Assembly: GCA_034620365.1 (NCBI GenBank)
Contig: JAQGEQ010000225.1
Span: 825,849 to 889,848, forward strand
Origin: Pegea sp. RAD2-039
Lineage: Eukaryota > Chordata > Thaliacea > Salpida > Salpidae
Direction: 5' to 3'
Length of the DNA: 64,000 bases
A program made the translations under genes and the position numbers. The notes below the pieces were generated by a model. It was not told where the DNA came from. It saw only the letters and a program-made list of their open reading frames with translations, and ran no database searches. Of this stretch, positions 17,766 through 30,229 are shown piece after piece; position 1 is the first letter of the stretch; each line of letters opens with the position of its first letter.

Positions 17766-18121
17766 AATAGAAAAGAAAAACCAACTTCAAAGAAATCCTA
17801 AACATTATCTTTTGACATCATTTCATACAGTTTCAGATCCGTGCATCTAATATTTTCATGAACTTTTTATTTATCTATATTTTAATTCGTCATTCTTATT
17901 CTAGTTGAGCTTTTGTAAACTTTTAGAACTTAAAGTAGACACAAAATTAGTGATTTTTATTCAATGTAAACAAAAGTCGTATGAGATGGCACGAGAACAT
18001 GTTGAAAGAAGCAGGCTTCATCTAAATGAAATGAGAAAGTCTGCAGAAAATGAACACAAAACTCTTGAAGGCACACAACAGACGAGAAAAGAAAATAGTA
18101 GAAAAGTGAATAAATATTGTG

Positions 18122-21100
18122 TCAAGTGGTGATGGGATCTTCTTGATGATTCTGTGGAAGTTCGTGACCTGATAGAGGTTCTTGTTTGATGTTGATAGAA
18201 TCTAATAAGTCAGATGTAACCGAAGGATCCACTTCTGATTCTATTTTCGGTGAATCGACAACAGGCTCATTTTTCACAACAACTGAAGAGTTTTCTTCTT
18301 CTTTTTCTTGTTTGATCTCAATTGTGTCTTTAATCATTGGAGGTTCTTGCTCTTTAATAGGAGTCTGAAAAGAAAGATTAGATCTCAACCGTCACTACAT
18401 CATCACAACTCACCAGCAACGGAGACGAACTGTGGTCACCATGGCAACTTGGATGGAAGTTCAATCCTTCTACAGTGATACAATTACCAAATTGCCATTC
18501 TTCATCATTGTCGTTGTAAAAAGTGTTGAAGGATTCGTCACAAACGCGACATTTCTAGGAGAAGAAAAGATGAAGCGAGAAGGGGGCGAGGGGTTGGGTC
18601 ACTCACGTCTTCACCCGGCCGACCCGTCAGCGCCACCTGGTGCTTCTTTTCTTCAACACGTTCATCTACTTGCTCACATTCCATTGGCTGTGAGGTGATT
18701 GCGTCTTCTGTGTTTTCCCAATGAATCCAATCCTACAATGAAGACATAAATGAAGAAACAGATCAGTCACTAGAGGGCGCTTACTGTTGCAGAGCTGTAG
18801 AACTGCTGATGAAGCGCGGCGCTTCCGTCTTTACCGCGACGATTGAGCCGGAAGTGCCAGTCGAGGTGCTGCGCGAAGCGATCGTTGTTCGAACTCAAGT
18901 AGCGACTTCCGCAGGTGTTGCACTGCTTGCCGGTGTATAAGCGCTTGATGACGTCATCACGTCGACTGTAAACAAGAGTTGGTGAGAAGCGCGTGATTAT
19001 GACGTCATCGAAACTACAAACATTTTCAAATCGGATTCGAAAGTGATGAGAGGAATGTCGGTAACTTCAGAGTCGCTGTCGTCTGGCGACTGTGACGTCA
19101 TCGGGTTGCTTTTTACAGCAGTAGTCTGTTGAAGTAATTGTTAGTTTCAAATCAAGTAGCTGAGCAGAAATGTTACTTCTTCGCTCTTTCGCGATGATGA
19201 CGTCATAGAAGACGCGTTACTGATCATTCCTTTTGAAATAAGATCTTGAAGCAGCTTGTGAACATCAACCGGTTTTGGTTCGCTAATAGGAGCGCTCTTC
19301 GCTTCGATTGATTCATCTGCAAATAGCGATTGAGTGATGACGTCATTTCCGCACCAAATCAACTGACCTATGACGATGTCACGACGCGCCATCTCCGGAT
19401 GTCGGCGTGTTTCGTCACTAGGTGGCAGTACTGAGTGATAGTGTAATACGTCATCAGTGCGTGGAGGCGGAAGAGGTCCTAAGTCGCGATGACGTAGGTC
19501 GGGGTGGTGGAAGTGGTCGGGGTGATGACGTAATCGCGGCGGGATGACGTCAGGACGATGAAGTGGATGATCTAAGCGTCGTAGATGAGGTGGCAAGTCA
19601 AAATGACGAGAAGCGATGACGTCATGTTGTGAGTGACGTCCCAGGTCAGCGTGGTGACGTGGTGGGTGATCATGGCGACGATGATGTGGAATTTCGGAAT
19701 GATGACGTAATGCAGGATGGTCAAGATGATGACGAAGAGGTGGTTCGATATCAGGAGGATAAGTTGGATGAGGAATAAGATCAGGACTTCCGTGTGGATG
19801 TCCACGACGCGAAGGAAAGCGCATTGACGATGACGTCATCGGTGGTTCAGACAATTGATTAGATGGTTGATGAAATGGTGATGGTGGTCTTCGACGACTT
19901 TTGTGAGCTTCATCCATATAGTGACGTTCCTAGCAACAAGCAAATCGGTTGCTTAGTAACCAGCAACATCACAACAACATCAACTAACTCTTGCGCGAGG
20001 ATGTAGACGTCCTCTAATTCCTCTCCGATCACCCCCATACATTTGAAGATTTCTTTTCCGGTCGTCAAGACAACCACGCGCGATCCCCATCACTGGATGC
20101 GGCGGGGAAGTCCCTTTCTCATCCACTCGACGTTTACGCCTGCATATAACACACGATATGAGACGTCATCATTGGTAAAGTTGTCACAAACCTTCGATCT
20201 TGATCCCATCGAATTTTACTCTCTATTCGCCAATCTTCGCTGTTTTCCGCAACTTTCGACTCTCTGTAGCGAGAAGAGTGTTTTGTGACGTCATGATCAT
20301 CGAACCACTTACCTTGGATTGAAGCCGACTTTGAGATGGGTTTCATCTGTGGGTCGTTTAGGGTTCAAGTCATGATCCGTCTGTGGGTCACAATCGGGTC
20401 GTTTCGCGATTTCAACGTTTTTAACGACGGCCGAATGGTTGTCATGGTTACGAGCATCAGAAGACGAAGGACTCAATTTTTGAGATCCAGTTTCATCTTC
20501 AACAAGATATCTCTTCTTGAGAGGAAGAGGAGGAGACTTGAGTGGCTCACTACTAGTGGTGGTTTCCATGGCAACAGCTGTTTCGTCGTCATGTTTGTTG
20601 TCTTTAGAAGTCAGTATAGTAGAACGCTTTAGAGTTCGAACATGCTTCTCGTAAGCGAGTTGTTGTTGCTGGGCAACGCCGCCATTCATGTTTCTCGATT
20701 CCATTTCAGCGATGATAAATTCTTCGGGTTCTTCTGGTTTCCTAGCAACCATCGTATCCTTCACATCGCCATTCAACACTTTGTTTTTCACCAAACTCTT
20801 CTTACTAATCTTATCAGATCGCGCGGCTAGTTGCTTAGCAACCAGAGGCGGAGGTGGGTTCATTCGACGGACTTCATTCTTAATGGCGCGATTATTAGTT
20901 GGTCTAGAAGGTGGAAAGGCGTTTGGAACGCGAGAAACGCGATTGTTTGCGGTGGATTTAGGGTAAGGGTAAGGTCTCATCGGTTTCATCGAAGTCTCAT
21001 CTCGTCTTCGAATCGGTCGTATCTTGTTGGTGTCTAAAGAAGATGAAAGAAGATAAAAGACGCGCGCGAATGGAGGAGAGAGGAGCACCTGTTGATGTTG

Positions 21101-24100
21101 AAGATGAACATCGAGTAGCGAGCTTTCTCATCACTTCGCGATGTTCAGATGACGACAAAATGCCTTTGCGTAGCAACCGATCAGCCTGGTTACGATCGCA
21201 AGCGTCAGATACACATCGCGAAATCATGACATCATCGCTCACTTTCTTTGTGATTTGTTGTCGCTTAGCGTCGTTAATCACAACTGCTGGTGTCGCGGTT
21301 GTGACGTCAACAACGCGACGCCTTTTTCGCTCTGATAATTGCTTGGCATCCACAATGACGTCATCATCAGGCTGAGGGGAGAAGCGCGCTTCTTCACCAT
21401 TCGACGATCTACAAATTGAGACGAAACAGGTGATGATGACGTCATAAACGTGATGACACTTACCCTGGTGATGAAGAGTCCTGGTTACTAGTAGCAACGA
21501 GATCAACAACAGGTTTGCGCGCGAGTCTTGGATCCTTCTGTAAGCAGATATTAACAAACTGGTTGCTACTAGCAACAAGCGCGCGACTTACAGCTTGTGG
21601 AGGGGTAACGGTTCGTTCTCTCTTCACGCCTTTCACTTCGCGTTTAATCGCGGAATTTTTGTGGATTTTGTTGGAATTGGTTTTAGCATGGAATTGTTGG
21701 GAGGTTGATGCTTTTAATTTGTTGTTAGTAGCTTGTACTTGCTTCGGAGGATGTGATCGAGATGATATGACGTCACCGTCAGTTGGATTTGTTCCGATCA
21801 CAGGATGTCGGATTGTTTTAAGTTTTTTAACTGTTGGTTGGGGTTCCTGAAGAGAATAATTTGTTGATGAAACTTCATGATGTCAAATATTGATTTGAAA
21901 ACTTACAGATGATGAAGTGGTTCCTTGGATGGGGGGTTTCTCATCTGTAACATCAAATTAGAAATGAATATTTATGTTTCGAGTAAATAGTTTTAGTTAC
22001 AAACCTGTAGATAATGTTTCTTGTATTTTACTATCTGAATTTACAGAAATATTTCCACTCTGCAAAAAGCAATTTCAAATAATTAACAAATTCTAATTGA
22101 TTGGTTATCAGGTTTTGAAAAGTTACCAATTCATCTAGTTGCTGCTTCATTTTATCCATTTCTCGAAGTAGTTTATCTCGACGAAGTTCCAGAAGCTCAT
22201 GTTCTTTTTGTTTAATTATAGTTTCAATTACATTGGAGTCATTACTCTATAAAGAAACATTGAAATGTTAGAGAAGTAGGAAATTGAGACTAGCACCTCA
22301 AAATCAGATTTAAAATTGAATAAATAATTTAGGTAAAAAGTGAATGTAGTTAAATGAAACTCACATTTACTGTTTTTGAAACAGAACTTGTAGAAACTGG
22401 TTCTTTGGTCTTACTCTGAAATTAGAAAAGATGTAATTAATATTTAAAAATCTTATAAATAATTAATTAGGTAGAAAATACAGTTATATAATTACTAAGT
22501 AAAATATAATATCATACTTTATCCCAAAATTTAGGATTGATATAGATCTTTGGTTTGGAGTTATCAATGAGTTGAGATGAAGCTTGTCTAACAGGCCAGT
22601 TTGGATCTAGTGAATTGATCACAACATCTAACTCATGAAGAATTGCTTGATCAATATGAGTGTCCCAAGTATTTCTTAGTTTAAATAAATGTGTTTTGAC
22701 GTTGTCATCACTCTAAAAAATAAATTATTATTTTGTTGTTTTATAAATAAAATTCAAATAAATTATCATCAAAATGAATTTAAAGTTTGAACTTTTAATA
22801 AATATTTTCTTTTACTTACTTCTTGAAATGTTTGTTTAAAATTATTGACAAGATTTGAGCTAAACTGAGTTTTGTAAGCAGCACCAACGTTTTTGATAAT
22901 TGAGTCAATCAAATAGAAAATGAGAAGTTTCTTCTTGGCTCTAACCTACATTAAAATGTTTCATAGTTTCTTATTACTTACACGAAATCTCCAACGGCTG
23001 TACATGATGAATTCACCATAAGTACAATTTTTAAGTTTAAATAAGTTATTTAAAAAACTAGACACTCACAAAACGAAACATGTGAGTGTCTAGGAAAATG
23101 CTTTTTAGATGAAAATTTAAAACAATTTCAAGTTTTATAACCATCTTTAGCTCCCATGTTTGAATTGTTGAAGCCAAGAAAGCGGTGATAAAATTTACAA
23201 ACAAATGTAGCAAACGAAAATGATTAAAGTTTTTAAAACGTTGTACACAAAACACGTTGACGGTTTAATTAAAGTTTAAATCAGCATGAAAATAATCTCA
23301 GAAAGTTTATTGATTGTTTTGATGTAGAAATAAATTAAAGAAACATAATACAATATTGAAGTATCCATAAGTTTTTATTTTATTAAATTGAAAAAAATCT
23401 TTCTAGAAACCCCAAAATATAACTCATCAAATTTGCCTCTAAATCTTTTAGAAATCAATAACTTGATGTAAAAAAAAACAAAACAAAGCTGCATCTTTAC
23501 TAAAAAATAGAAAAAATATATATATTTTCTTCTTCATAATTCACTAAAATTCTATCTATGCCTCTTTGTGCTACCTTAACTATTAGTCTATCTACAAAAC
23601 ATTTAATAAATTGCTGAAAACTCCAAAATAAAAACAAATATTATAAAAATACAATATAATATATCGATGTTATAGTAATTTTACTGAAGTCTTTTTACTC
23701 TTAACAACTTATAAGCACTCTTGAAAACCAAGCACAACATGTGTCTATAAGGACATGTTTTTCAGGCTCAGTTTTGCTGGTTGTTCAAGAATTTTTTAAA
23801 GGTCATGGTGCTAACTTGAAGCAACTAGCTTTGTGTCCACACAAAACATTTAGTCAGATGTCCTAAAAACTTGAAAATCAAAGTTTAAACACATTGCTAG
23901 ATTGGATAATCTATTAATGAAAAGGTTTTTCTTGAAGTTTAAAATAATTTCTGATATAATCTTATGTTATAATTCCAAGTGTAGTTTCTTTCTTTATATT
24001 TCCAGCTACTTATATTCTCTATACTTTTTATGATTGTTGAAACTATATTTCTAATCTTTTTGCTGTGATACTTCAGTTAAACATAAAATGCTTAATTGAA

Positions 24101-24830
24101 GTCTGAAATAACAAGCTATCTGTCTAATACAACATGCACATATACAATATTGATTTTAATATAAACTGACTTCTTGATAAAAGCAAAACATTAAGTAATT
24201 GAAAGATAATCATGCAAAGATTATAAAGAATTTGTTATTCATCAAAAACAGTACACAGTATAGTTCAACAAAGAAATATGATTAGAATAAATTAATATAA
24301 ATAAGATTTATATAAAAACTAAACAGGGTTTAATACAAATTAAGCCTAATATAGTAATATAAAAAAATTAAACTAACTACATAAAATTTTATTGCTTCAA
24401 CTATTAGTAATGGTCATAAAAATATTTATAAAAATTATTTTAGAGTAAAAAATATTCATAATTACTCTTTAAGATCATTTTCAAATTTATAATTTGTGAA
24501 GTAAGATTTTTATTTTAAACTTCATTAGGCAAGAAATAAAAAATCTTTATGATGGAAAATCTTATGCATCAATGTTTATTATTAAAAACTTTAGGTAATA
24601 AGTTAAGATAGAAGCATGGAATTTTAGTCTAAATAATATAGTTAAATGCAAGAATATAAAAAATAAATAAAAATAGTGACCTCAAGTAACCGTGTTTCAA
24701 TCAAAGAAACTATTCTATCAGCATACTGATTATTTTCTTGTGCCAGAATGGTGAGCATGTCAATAAGTGGCTTAGAGTTGACACTAAGCTCTTGAAGAGA
24801 ACGACGATATTCTTCTATAACTCCTTCCAT
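18122..24830 (-). CDS. PCF11: Pre-mRNA cleavage factor II subunit PCF11
   Basis: PCF11 couples RNA polymerase II, through its C-terminal domain, to cleavage, polyadenylation and termination. Nineteen exons join in frame to 1291 codons. Exons: 24681-24830, 22820-22945, 22518-22712, 22365-22415, 22127-22246, 22005-22059, 21907-21944, 21592-21846, 21464-21537, 21089-21408, 20313-21033, 20192-20263, 19989-20139, 19177-19929, 19022-19125, 18785-18965, 18607-18732, 18414-18554, 18122-18364. Residues 1-150 are the CTD-interacting domain (LSVNSKPLIDMLTILAQEN, YLIDSIIKNVG, LFKLRNTWD, NSLDPNWPV). Residues 175-214 form a predicted coiled coil. Residues 777-1027 are His/Pro/Arg-rich. Two zinc fingers follow: CNTC...HLDWH (1077-1099) and CRVC...HPSC (1166-1201), separated by DWIHWEN; this is the conserved Clp1-binding end. 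The tail has two IKQE motifs, possible SUMO sites. The start is the first ATG after an upstream in-frame stop. Shorter than the human protein mainly in the repetitive middle. Confidence 0.95.
23058..23093. repeat. Perfect 13-bp stem-loop in PCF11 intron 1
   Basis: CTAGACACTCACA (23058-23070) and its exact complement TGTGAGTGTCTAG (23081-23093) flank a 10-base loop. It lies in the 1.7-kb first coding intron of PCF11, which otherwise holds no gene. Two 7-bp inverted repeats, at about 23736-23758 and 23829-23845, lie in the same intron. Confidence 0.8.
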
Positions 24831-24890
24831 GTCAGAGTAGTTGATGTTATCACACAATTTCAATCAAAGAAAATAATATACCCTAACAAT
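24831..24890 (-). other. PCF11: Likely PCF11 5' untranslated exon segment
   Basis: A strong acceptor (GTTTTTCAG on the minus strand) ends at 24891. The 60 bases between it and the ATG at 24830 contain an in-frame TGA, so the ATG is the start and this is 5' untranslated. This implies at least one further non-coding exon upstream. Confidence 0.45.
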
Positions 24891-27185
24891 CTGAAAAACT
24901 TATACCTAGTATTGTTTTAAATCAATTATAAATTTCACATAAAAAACTGTAAGATAATAAACTAATTTAGAAACTTATCATATATTTTTGAAGATATATA
25001 TAAATAACTAAAATAATATGTTAGGGTTTATAAAAATGTGCTGTTGAAAACAAAGTAAAAAACAGTGAACAGTAAATAATTACAGTTTTTAAGGGTTTCT
25101 TTCTTTTCTTTAATGTTAGATCTACAATAAAATAATAAATATTATAATTATAAATATAATAAATCAATATACTAAATTAATTTACTAAATTAATATAATA
25201 TATAAACATAATTATAACCTTGGAGGTATTAATAAATAAAAGTTTATATAAATAAGTAGTTACACAGAAATTAACCTTAATAACTAAAGCTAATCATCAA
25301 ATAAATACATAAAATAAAAAACTAAATAAAATTATGCTTCTAATTTACAGATTAATCATATCTCTTCATCATGACCTGGTATAACTTTTTGTTCAATATA
25401 ATAAATCTTAAAGAATAATATTACTTTGACCAATAACTTACTAGTTTTATTGTAAATATATGGAGATAATTAATGAGAAAAATGATCAGACTTATAAATA
25501 AAATCAAATATTACAAGTCATAAATTGATTACTCCAACAATTTTAAATTAGGTTTATAACAATATATAATTTATGTTATAGATAATACAGTTCTATAATA
25601 AAGAAAATTAAGATGAAGCTATAAACAAACACATGAATAATATTATATACTTAATACACTACATATGATATAGAAATAAAACATTTATGAAATAATAAGA
25701 GATAACTTTTTATATAAAAATATTTAATTCATAAATGGCAAAAAATAAAGCATTTTCAAATAAATAATCAAAATAAGTTTCATCAGAAAACATCTAACTA
25801 TTTTTCTTCAGAAAGTTTTTTTTTTCTAAATAAAAATTTAATAAGCTTAAAATACAAGTATATACATTCTAGTAAAATGCATAATACTAACAAAAAATGC
25901 AATTGATCAAAAATTCATTAGTTATAAACCAAACAATTTATTATAATAAATAATTTCAGATAAAAATAAAAGAAGTATATGCTCTTTTACACCATAATGT
26001 AAAATTTTCTTAGTAATAATAGCACTACAAATAATTTGTTAACAAAATGTAAAATAAATATTAATATACATAATATAATTAACACAAAAGAAAACTTATG
26101 TTTATTCCTATGTTTTTATATATGCATAAGTACTATAATTATAACTAAATATCATATATTATCAACTAGAGATAATAAACCAATTATTTCAAAACTAAAA
26201 AACCAATAAAATATTTTCTAACATTAATTGCTTATTACTAGTAATTTTATATTTGAAATAATCAAATCAATATCTTTAAAAACTAATAGTTCAACTTACA
26301 CATATACTTACATATATGCACATCTATTTCAAAAAACCAACAATTTTTAACTAGTTTTAAAACAAATTTTATAGCTTATATTCTAAAGTATAAAAAATAT
26401 ATAATAAAAAATCACAGCTTCTGTCATTTCAAATTGGAAGTTGTGAGAATATTTAAATCTTATTAGATTTATTTATAATAAATGTGAAGGAGGGTGCCTG
26501 AAAAGAGTACCTCTCCCTAACACACATTCTCACAAATAAAATTATATAAAATGATAAATTATACAAATAAATATTTTTAAAATAACATACAAAGAAAAAT
26601 TAAATTATTGATTTCTGTTATAAAAAATATCAGTTCTTCATAAACACAAAATATAATTCAATATACCAGCTTACCACTAGTTTAAAAACTGAATTGAAAT
26701 GGACTTTTCAATTTTCAATAAATAAATAAGTATAAATTAAATTAAATAGAAATAAACATTCACTTTCAACCTTGTAAATAAAAATTCATCTAAGGAAGAT
26801 AAAAGAGGTCACATAAATGCATCTTTAAAATTTTATTGATGTTCAACATAAAACACAGCTAAAGTCACAATACTTCCTAACAGTTTACTAAATTACAAGT
26901 TTAAATCTGATCATATTTTAGTATATAAGCTAATTTTTTAGTAGTTTTCTTAACGGGTGAAGAATAGAGAAATTAAAAAAGAATTTTAAAAGTAGTAAAG
27001 TATTGTTTCGTTTGGAAAAACTTTTAATGTTGAATAAAAAACGAAACTCTGCATTACAGTAAAATAAATGATTTTAAAACAATAATAGTAAAATAGCGAT
27101 AAACTCAGATTGATAAGCAGCTATTTAAAAACCCATCACAATACACTTAACAGTCTACTACTTTGAAACAAAAAACCATTAAAGT
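24891..27185. other. AT-rich stretch, probable PCF11 5' intron
   Basis: I see no gene. Very AT-rich with a retroelement tail at 26455-26545. If PCF11 transcription starts near 27.2 kb this is an intron in its 5' untranslated region; otherwise it is intergenic. Confidence 0.4.
26455..26545 (-). mobile_element. LINE/SINE 3' tail remnant
   Basis: On the minus strand: GAGAATGTGTGTTAGGGAGAG, then TACTCTTTTCAGGCACCCTC, then an ATAAATAAAT tail. It matches the other 3' ends in this window. No body sequence is retained. Confidence 0.7.
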
Positions 27186-27189
27186 ATAC

Positions 27190-27350
27190 CAAAACGACCA
27201 GAACTAGCCACTCCATTCAGCAATGGAAACAGAAGGGGAAGTAAATACACGAAGGAGGGTGAGGACTACAAAAGTCTGAAGGCCTAGAAACCCGATTGGT
27301 TTGTTTTAGTCTTATGACAAAACTACATCACGTGACAAATTTTTTGACCA
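27190..27350 (-). promoter_or_regulatory. Candidate promoter upstream of PCF11
   Basis: A locally GC-richer island in very AT-rich DNA. It holds two CCAAT-type boxes (GATTGG near 27293, GACCAATTA near 27346) and an E-box palindrome TCACGTGAC near 27329. A possible donor (TTTTG followed by GTATAC on the minus strand, near 27190) fits a non-coding first exon. Assignment to PCF11 is inferred from strand and distance only. Confidence 0.3.
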
Positions 27351-27689
27351 ATTAAAATGTTTTCCTATATTGCGAAGCATTTTGTATAAATATATGAAAT
27401 TAAAAATATTAAAATTATATTACAAAACAAAATTAAATAAAAACTCTTAAAAAATAGTGTCATAATCGTTATACATTTAACAATACAGGTATAAGGCTGT
27501 TAGATTACTTTATTTTTCAACTTTGAGATAGCGAAATAAATTAAACAAAAATAATGTCAATATATTAGAGAACATAATATAATCGTTTAATCTATTTCTT
27601 TTACAGGGATTTTTAGGTGAATGGAAAAATGGGTGAAAGAGTTGGATAAAATGCATCTAAAATATAAAAAAGGTTAGAGCTGAAACCAA

Positions 27690-29815
27690 AGTAACATCAG
27701 TCTGGTTTTAATTCATTCTATTTGAATAAGGTTATTCAGGTTATAGGTTATTAGGATAACAAATTTATTCTGATACTGCTTATAAGCTTTGATAAAACTG
27801 TTTTCAGTAAAGGATTTGTATATTTTTTGTGATCATATCTGGATTAGAAATCAATTTGGACTTTTTATCATCTTCAATTTCTATATACTCTATTTGAATA
27901 ACTGCTAATAAGCTGTGATTAAGTTTTGTGGTGTATTTATTTATTATATATTATTAACTTGGTATATTTATTTATATATTTATTTATATACATATCACAT
28001 ACATTTATCTGACTTATAAATTTCATACTTTGGTGGGAGTTACTAAAAATCTATCATGGAAACTATGGTAGATACAAATGGCAGGACCTTGCGGTCAAAA
28101 GCTCCAAAAAACCCAAGCAAACCAAGTTCTTCAAAACAAGCTTGCAATGGCAATTGCCAAGCTTGTAACAAAACTTGCTCTGGTGAAGATATGGCTATAG
28201 ATTGCATCAAATGCCTCTCTAGGTTTCACCTCACTTGTAGTGATGGGAATAAAAAATTATATGATATATTTGAAAATAATAAAATGCAGCAAGTGGGATT
28301 TTGTTGGTCCTGCATTAAATGTAGATCTATGGACAAAACAACTACCTCGTCCAACACTAACAAAAGCCTATTGTCCGACATCAGCAATACCATATCCACT
28401 GAATTGGCCAAATTAAAATCCGAAATTGGCAACGATGTTGCCAAAATCAATGAAAAGATTTCTATCTTATCCAAATCTATGGGTGAACTGGATGCCTCCA
28501 CAAAGAAGCCTCTCACATGGGCCTCAGTTGTTGGTAATTCTGGATCCGAAAAAAATACTAGCGTGGTGCAACTTCTTGCCAAAAAGGTTACTGACACGCA
28601 CAAAAAACTTACTCTGGACCGGGAGGATAGAGAAAACAATGTCATCATCTTTGGTGTCTCTGAGACTGATAAAGACGATGACATCAAGACTTTTAATCAA
28701 ATGAGCACTCAAAGCCTTGGTTTTGTGGACGCTCCAAAAGTTTCAATGACCAGACTCATTTTCATTGAAGACCTCATCAGAAGACTAATAACAGTAGACA
28801 ATGTCAGTGTGTTTGTGTATGCAGACGACATCAAGCTATTATCTGGTTCTCACTCAAAACTCCAAACTACACCAAATATTGTAGAAAACTGGTCTGCGAA
28901 TTGGCAACTTAAAATCCAGCCAACAAAGTCTGAAGTTATAACATTCTCCCGTAAGCCAGCTGCCAACTTCAGCAACCAATACTACATCAATGGATCTATT
29001 ATTGAACGAGTATCCTCAGTCATAGACCTCGGCATTACTCTGACATCTGACTTCAAATGGCACAGTTATGTTTCCAGAATCTTTGGAAAATCTATCAAGC
29101 TTGTCCACCTCATCATAAAGACTTTTAATTCTAAAGATCCATGGTTTTACGTCAACCTTTTCAAACTGTACATACGCCCTATTCTTGAATACAATGTCAG
29201 TGCATGGATGCCATATCAAGTTGGAGATATCAGAAAAATGGAATCTGTTCAGGCAACATTTACGAGATTGGTTTGCAAGAAACTTAATATCAAATACGAG
29301 AGTTATAAGCATCGTCTCAGCTTCTTCAATCTAGATACTTTGGAAATCCGAAGAATTAAATACGACCTTATTCTGATTTTTAAAATTATTCACAGCCTAA
29401 TTGATCTTCAGTTTGATGACTTTTTCTCCATTAGTCCCTCCCTCAATTTATATCAACTTAGAAGACATAAATTACATCTTAATAGGCCCACTCCACCAGC
29501 TACGTTAACCAGATTAAGTTTTTTCTCATACCGCACAATCAGTACATGGAACAATCTGCCATCAGAGATTGTCATGTCAAAATCACTTGTGTTGTTCAAG
29601 AAAAAGCTGAATTTTTATAATATCGCCAACATTGCCATTTCTAAACTGTGAATTTTTCTCTTTTACAATACTATGATTCTGTGCAATTCTTCACTGTCAT
29701 ATGCTTTTTCGTTTACACGTCAAATAGATCTAATTTGTGAGAATGTGTGTTAGCGAGAGGTGCTCTCTTTAGGCACCCTCCTTCACATTTATTGTAATAA
29801 ATAAATAATATAAAT
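27690..29815 (+). mobile_element. Internally deleted LINE with one open frame
   Basis: A plus-strand non-LTR element. Its probable 5' untranslated part (27690-28055) has a relative at 36495-36660. The body is the frame at 28056-29651. The 3' end (29734-29777) carries the conserved hairpin GGTGCTCTCTTTAGGCACC, followed by CTCCTTCACATTTATTGTAA and an ATAAATAAATAAT tail. The endonuclease and the first part of the polymerase are missing compared with the fragments at 483-2840 and 30230-31345, so this copy cannot move by itself. The 5' boundary is approximate. Confidence 0.75.
28056..29651 (+). CDS. Retrotransposon ORF1-polymerase fusion by internal deletion
   Basis: A single 531-codon frame. Residues 30-93 are a PHD-like C4HC3 finger (CNGNCQACNKTC ... 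CIKCLSRFHLTC ... CWSCIKC). Residues 110-150 look coiled-coil. TWASVVGNS and ENNVIIFGVSETDKDDD (about 153-205) resemble the single-strand nucleic-acid binding end of CR1-type ORF1 proteins. At about residue 235 the protein passes directly into the polymerase core with VFVYADDIKLL (YADD at 255-258, the catalytic motif). The usual C-terminal blocks follow (LFKLYIRPILEYNVSAW, FTRLVCKKLNIKY). Endonuclease and polymerase fingers are absent, so no reverse transcription is expected. The junction is exactly in frame, so a fusion product could be made. It is probably a relic of one deletion; whether it is expressed is unknown. Confidence 0.8.
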   Translation: METMVDTNGRTLRSKAPKNPSKPSSSKQACNGNCQACNKTCSGEDMAIDCIKCLSRFHLTCSDGNKKLYDIFENNKMQQVGFCWSCIKCRSMDKTTTSSNTNKSLLSDISNTISTELAKLKSEIGNDVAKINEKISILSKSMGELDASTKKPLTWASVVGNSGSEKNTSVVQLLAKKVTDTHKKLTLDREDRENNVIIFGVSETDKDDDIKTFNQMSTQSLGFVDAPKVSMTRLIFIEDLIRRLITVDNVSVFVYADDIKLLSGSHSKLQTTPNIVENWSANWQLKIQPTKSEVITFSRKPAANFSNQYYINGSIIERVSSVIDLGITLTSDFKWHSYVSRIFGKSIKLVHLIIKTFNSKDPWFYVNLFKLYIRPILEYNVSAWMPYQVGDIRKMESVQATFTRLVCKKLNIKYESYKHRLSFFNLDTLEIRRIKYDLILIFKIIHSLIDLQFDDFFSISPSLNLYQLRRHKLHLNRPTPPATLTRLSFFSYRTISTWNNLPSEIVMSKSLVLFKKKLNFYNIANIAISKL

Positions 29816-29989
29816 GAAGATAATAGCATCCCAGTAAAATGTTCTTTATAAAGCTTTTGTAAAAGAATTACAAGATATTCAGATAAACGTCAAAACCACA
29901 AACAAATTCTAAATAATCTTAAGAAAGGGCTGGTAATTACGACCATTGAACTTATAGCTGGACAAAACATATTTCTATATTATTACAAA

Positions 29990-30060
29990 AAAAGCAAAAG
30001 AGGGTGCTTGAAAAGAGCATCCCTCGCTAGCACGCATTCTCACAAATAATATTATGTATA
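29990..30060 (-). mobile_element. LINE/SINE 3' tail remnant
   Basis: The minus strand reads GAGAATGCGTGCTAGCGAGG then ATGCTCTTTTCAAGCACCCT, matching the shared 3' end. It ends in a short T-rich run rather than a clear ATAA tail. Confidence 0.65.
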
Positions 30061-30229
30061 ACAGGTTGTATATTTTATTCAAATAGGCTGACGTGGAGAG
30101 TGGAATGCTGCTGTATTGGTAACAACTGGATCTCCATAACTTCTGCCCTAGCATATATATGCATTCATATATGAGGTATATATATATATCTGTTAGCTGA
30201 CACAGGCCACAAATAAATTAACAGTTCGT

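Noticed and set aside
17905..18132. Plus-strand open stretch with a charged, helix-like sequence
   Set aside because: It starts with TTG, has no recognisable family or splice context, and lies antisense to the likely PCF11 3' untranslated region. A transcript would be needed to revive it.
19572..21850. Several long open frames on the plus strand and in other minus frames across PCF11
   Set aside because: They are shadows of the low-complexity PCF11 exons; none shows conserved motifs or proper splice junctions.
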